A stretch of DNA of 64,000 bases, from assembly GCF_024704725.1 (NCBI RefSeq), contig NZ_JALIQS010000001.1, positions 372,001 through 436,000 of the forward strand, written 5' to 3'. How positions within the stretch are numbered: position 1 is the first letter of the stretch; each line of letters opens with the position of its first letter. The stretch comes from Shinella sp. CPCC 101442 (GTDB taxonomy: Bacteria; Pseudomonadota; Alphaproteobacteria; Rhizobiales; Rhizobiaceae). Under the pieces are notes generated by a model. The model saw only the letters and a list, made by a program, of their open reading frames with translations. It was not told the DNA's origin and did not search any database. The translations under genes were made by a program, and so were the position numbers. Shown here in pieces: positions 62,462-64,000 of the stretch.

Positions 62462-63970
62462 ATGACCAGCGTTCTCGGCTCCTCCCTGCTCAACCTGGCG
62501 GCAACGCTCGTCTCGCTGGTCGCAGGCTTCCTCGTCAGCGTCATCACAGCGCGCGTGCTCGGCCCGGCGGGCTCGGGCCTGGTTGCCTATGCGATGTGGG
62601 TCATCGTCTGCGCGGCCGCAGTGGCGGATCGCGGTTTCCCGCAACTGGTGTTGCGCTACGTGGCAGCCGTAAGCGACCGGGGCGACAACGCCTGGGCGCC
62701 GCTCGTGCGCCGCGCCTTCACCGTCTTTCTCCCGGCGGTCGCCGTCGCCTTCCTCCTGTTCCTCGCCTATGGCGTCCATCACCATGTGTCGGGCGCACCC
62801 GCCTCCTGGCTCTGGATCGGCGCAAGCCTGCTGTTCCTCGCCTATACGCTGTCGGCCTTTTCCATCGCTGTCGCCCGTGGGCGCGGACGCTTCGGCGAGG
62901 TGGCCGCCACCACCGTTGTCGGCAGCCTGTTCCAGGTGCCGGTCGTTTTCGCCGGCGCCGTCATCATCGGCCCCGGTGGTGCGCTGCTCGGAATGCTGAC
63001 GCGCTACCTGCCGCAGGTTTTCTGCCTTGCCAGGCACCTCGACCGCCGAACACCTGCCCCACCCGCGGCCCTGACGCCGGAAATGCACGCCTATCGGCGC
63101 AGCATGTGGACCAACGATGCGATCGACATCGTCGTCCTCACACGCATCGAATTCCTGGTTGTCGGCTATTTCCTTGGCGATGCGGATATCGGTTACTTCG
63201 CTGCAGCAATCGTCTTCTCGGGCCTGGTCAGCCAGTTGACGCTTCAGCTTTCGCCGGCCTTCCTGGTCGGCCTTGCCGCGCGCGCCGCCACCGACGGCGC
63301 CGCTCCACCCAGCGCGCTCTATCGCAATTGCCTGCGGTTCGCGGCGCTTTTCGTCATGCCGCTGGGCATCGGCGGGGCCGCGATCATCCCCGCGCTCATC
63401 CCGGTCGTCTTCGGCGCGGACTTCGCCCCGGCGGCGAATGCCGGCGTGCTCTTCATGCTCGCCTCGGTGCCGGCGGGTCTTGCGGTCGTGCCCTGGTCCT
63501 ATCTTGCGGCGCGCGAGCAAGGCAACCGGCTGCTCAGGGTGACAGTCGCTTCCGCCGTCCTCGTCTTCATCCTGCTCGTCATCGCCGTTCCCTCGGCCGG
63601 CCTGCTCGGCGCGGGATCGGCGCGCATCATTGCCGAGAGCCTGACGCTCGGGCTTCTGCTGATGGCGGTCGGCTCCCATGGCGGCCCCACCGTGCCCTGG
63701 GGCGCCCTCGCCCGCACATTCGTCGCGGCAAGCGCATGCGGCGGCGTCGCTTTCGCCGTGACGATCCTGCTGCCGGGCCCTGTGGGGCTGCCGGTCGCCG
63801 TGGCCCTCGGAGCGCTCGTCTATGCCGTTGCGGCGCGGATGCTGCGGTTGATTGCCTCCGACGAGGCGGCGCGGATCGTCGACATGGTCGAGGGGCGGTT
63901 GCCGGGCGGCCTTCGTCCGCTCGCGCGTCGCATCGCCGGTCTCATTGCGCCTGCGCCAGGTCCCGGCTGA
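62462..63970 (+). CDS. Polysaccharide flippase (Wzx/MATE-like, oligosaccharide-lipid translocase)
   Basis: A 502-residue integral membrane protein with about 12-14 hydrophobic segments. The N-terminal SLLNLAATLVSLVAGFLVSV followed by ITARVLGPAGSGLVAYAMWV is the Wzx/polysaccharide-biosynthesis signature; SLFQVPVVFAGAVIIGPGGA and EFLVVGYFLGDADIGYFAAA are also typical. It would flip undecaprenyl-linked repeat units for export. AAAAGGG precedes the ATG. It is divergent from the TupA-like gene, with 88 bp between them. The last 30 bp of the window show nothing. Confidence 0.88.
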   Translation: MTSVLGSSLLNLAATLVSLVAGFLVSVITARVLGPAGSGLVAYAMWVIVCAAAVADRGFPQLVLRYVAAVSDRGDNAWAPLVRRAFTVFLPAVAVAFLLFLAYGVHHHVSGAPASWLWIGASLLFLAYTLSAFSIAVARGRGRFGEVAATTVVGSLFQVPVVFAGAVIIGPGGALLGMLTRYLPQVFCLARHLDRRTPAPPAALTPEMHAYRRSMWTNDAIDIVVLTRIEFLVVGYFLGDADIGYFAAAIVFSGLVSQLTLQLSPAFLVGLAARAATDGAAPPSALYRNCLRFAALFVMPLGIGGAAIIPALIPVVFGADFAPAANAGVLFMLASVPAGLAVVPWSYLAAREQGNRLLRVTVASAVLVFILLVIAVPSAGLLGAGSARIIAESLTLGLLLMAVGSHGGPTVPWGALARTFVAASACGGVAFAVTILLPGPVGLPVAVALGALVYAVAARMLRLIASDEAARIVDMVEGRLPGGLRPLARRIAGLIAPAPGPG

Positions 63971-64000
63971 TCGTTTTCAGGCGTGCACCGTGGCAAGTGT

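Overview
The window is high-GC DNA with the gene content of an alphaproteobacterium of the Rhizobiales, most likely Rhizobiaceae. The basis is the density of ABC uptake systems, an acetylpolyamine deacetylase family member, a NasS/NasT nitrate regulator pair, an iron box of the RirA/IRO type (TGA-N9-TCA), a second soluble-type FtsK, and a dispersed palindromic intergenic repeat of the kind common in rhizobia. The genus cannot be fixed from sequence alone. No rRNA, tRNA, CRISPR array, insertion sequence or phage gene was found; the region looks like ordinary chromosome or chromid.

Layout. (1) 1-3664: a peptide/nickel-type ABC system (ATPase cut by the left edge, binding protein) divergent from an XRE-cupin regulator. 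(2) 3792-5486: a small secreted repeat-domain protein, an ECF sigma factor and its membrane anti-sigma factor. (3) 5494-12485, minus strand: a full dipeptide-type ABC importer operon (two ATPases, binding protein, two permeases) carrying a cytosine-deaminase-like amidohydrolase. (4) 12668-15619: a large RTX calcium-binding protein. (5) 15781-26062, minus strand: the complete assimilatory nitrate module nasT-nasS, then narK-nirB-nirD-nasA-cysG. The gap between nasS and narK holds a near-perfect sigma-54 promoter, a stem with an A1/G4 hexaloop of the ANTAR target type, and an intrinsic terminator. (6) 26264-29428: divergent ABC exporter and siderophore-interacting protein around an IRO box. (7) 29490-43487: a catabolic island built around a polyamine-type ABC importer, with two family-1 glycosyltransferase paralogues on opposite arms, paired cupins, an aldehyde dehydrogenase, a saccharopine-dehydrogenase-like enzyme, a regulator with two winged helices, a decayed second aldehyde dehydrogenase and an AGE-family sugar isomerase. 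(8) 43534-49584: two regulators and a three-gene polyamine-utilisation operon (class III aminotransferase, glutamylpolyamine-synthetase-type GS, acetylpolyamine amidohydrolase). (9) 49592-54975: lldD, class II fructose-bisphosphate aldolase, soluble FtsK. (10) 55083-61256: a sugar-type ABC importer in one operon with a PLP Cys/Met-metabolism enzyme and a FadR-type regulator. (11) 61435-63970: an ATP-grasp polysaccharide protein and a Wzx-like flippase at the right edge.

How the parts fit. The window is dominated by nitrogen acquisition: nitrate assimilation, peptide import, polyamine import and polyamine breakdown. The best-supported regulatory logic is the nitrate operon: NtrC/sigma-54 transcription (nitrogen limitation) followed by NasT-dependent antitermination (nitrate presence). 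The best candidate for an undescribed system is region 7, where a polyamine-like importer, glycosyltransferases, cupins and oxidoreductases are co-transcribed. All four binding-protein genes with a sequence-visible downstream transporter gene are followed by a perfect or nearly perfect GC-rich hairpin.
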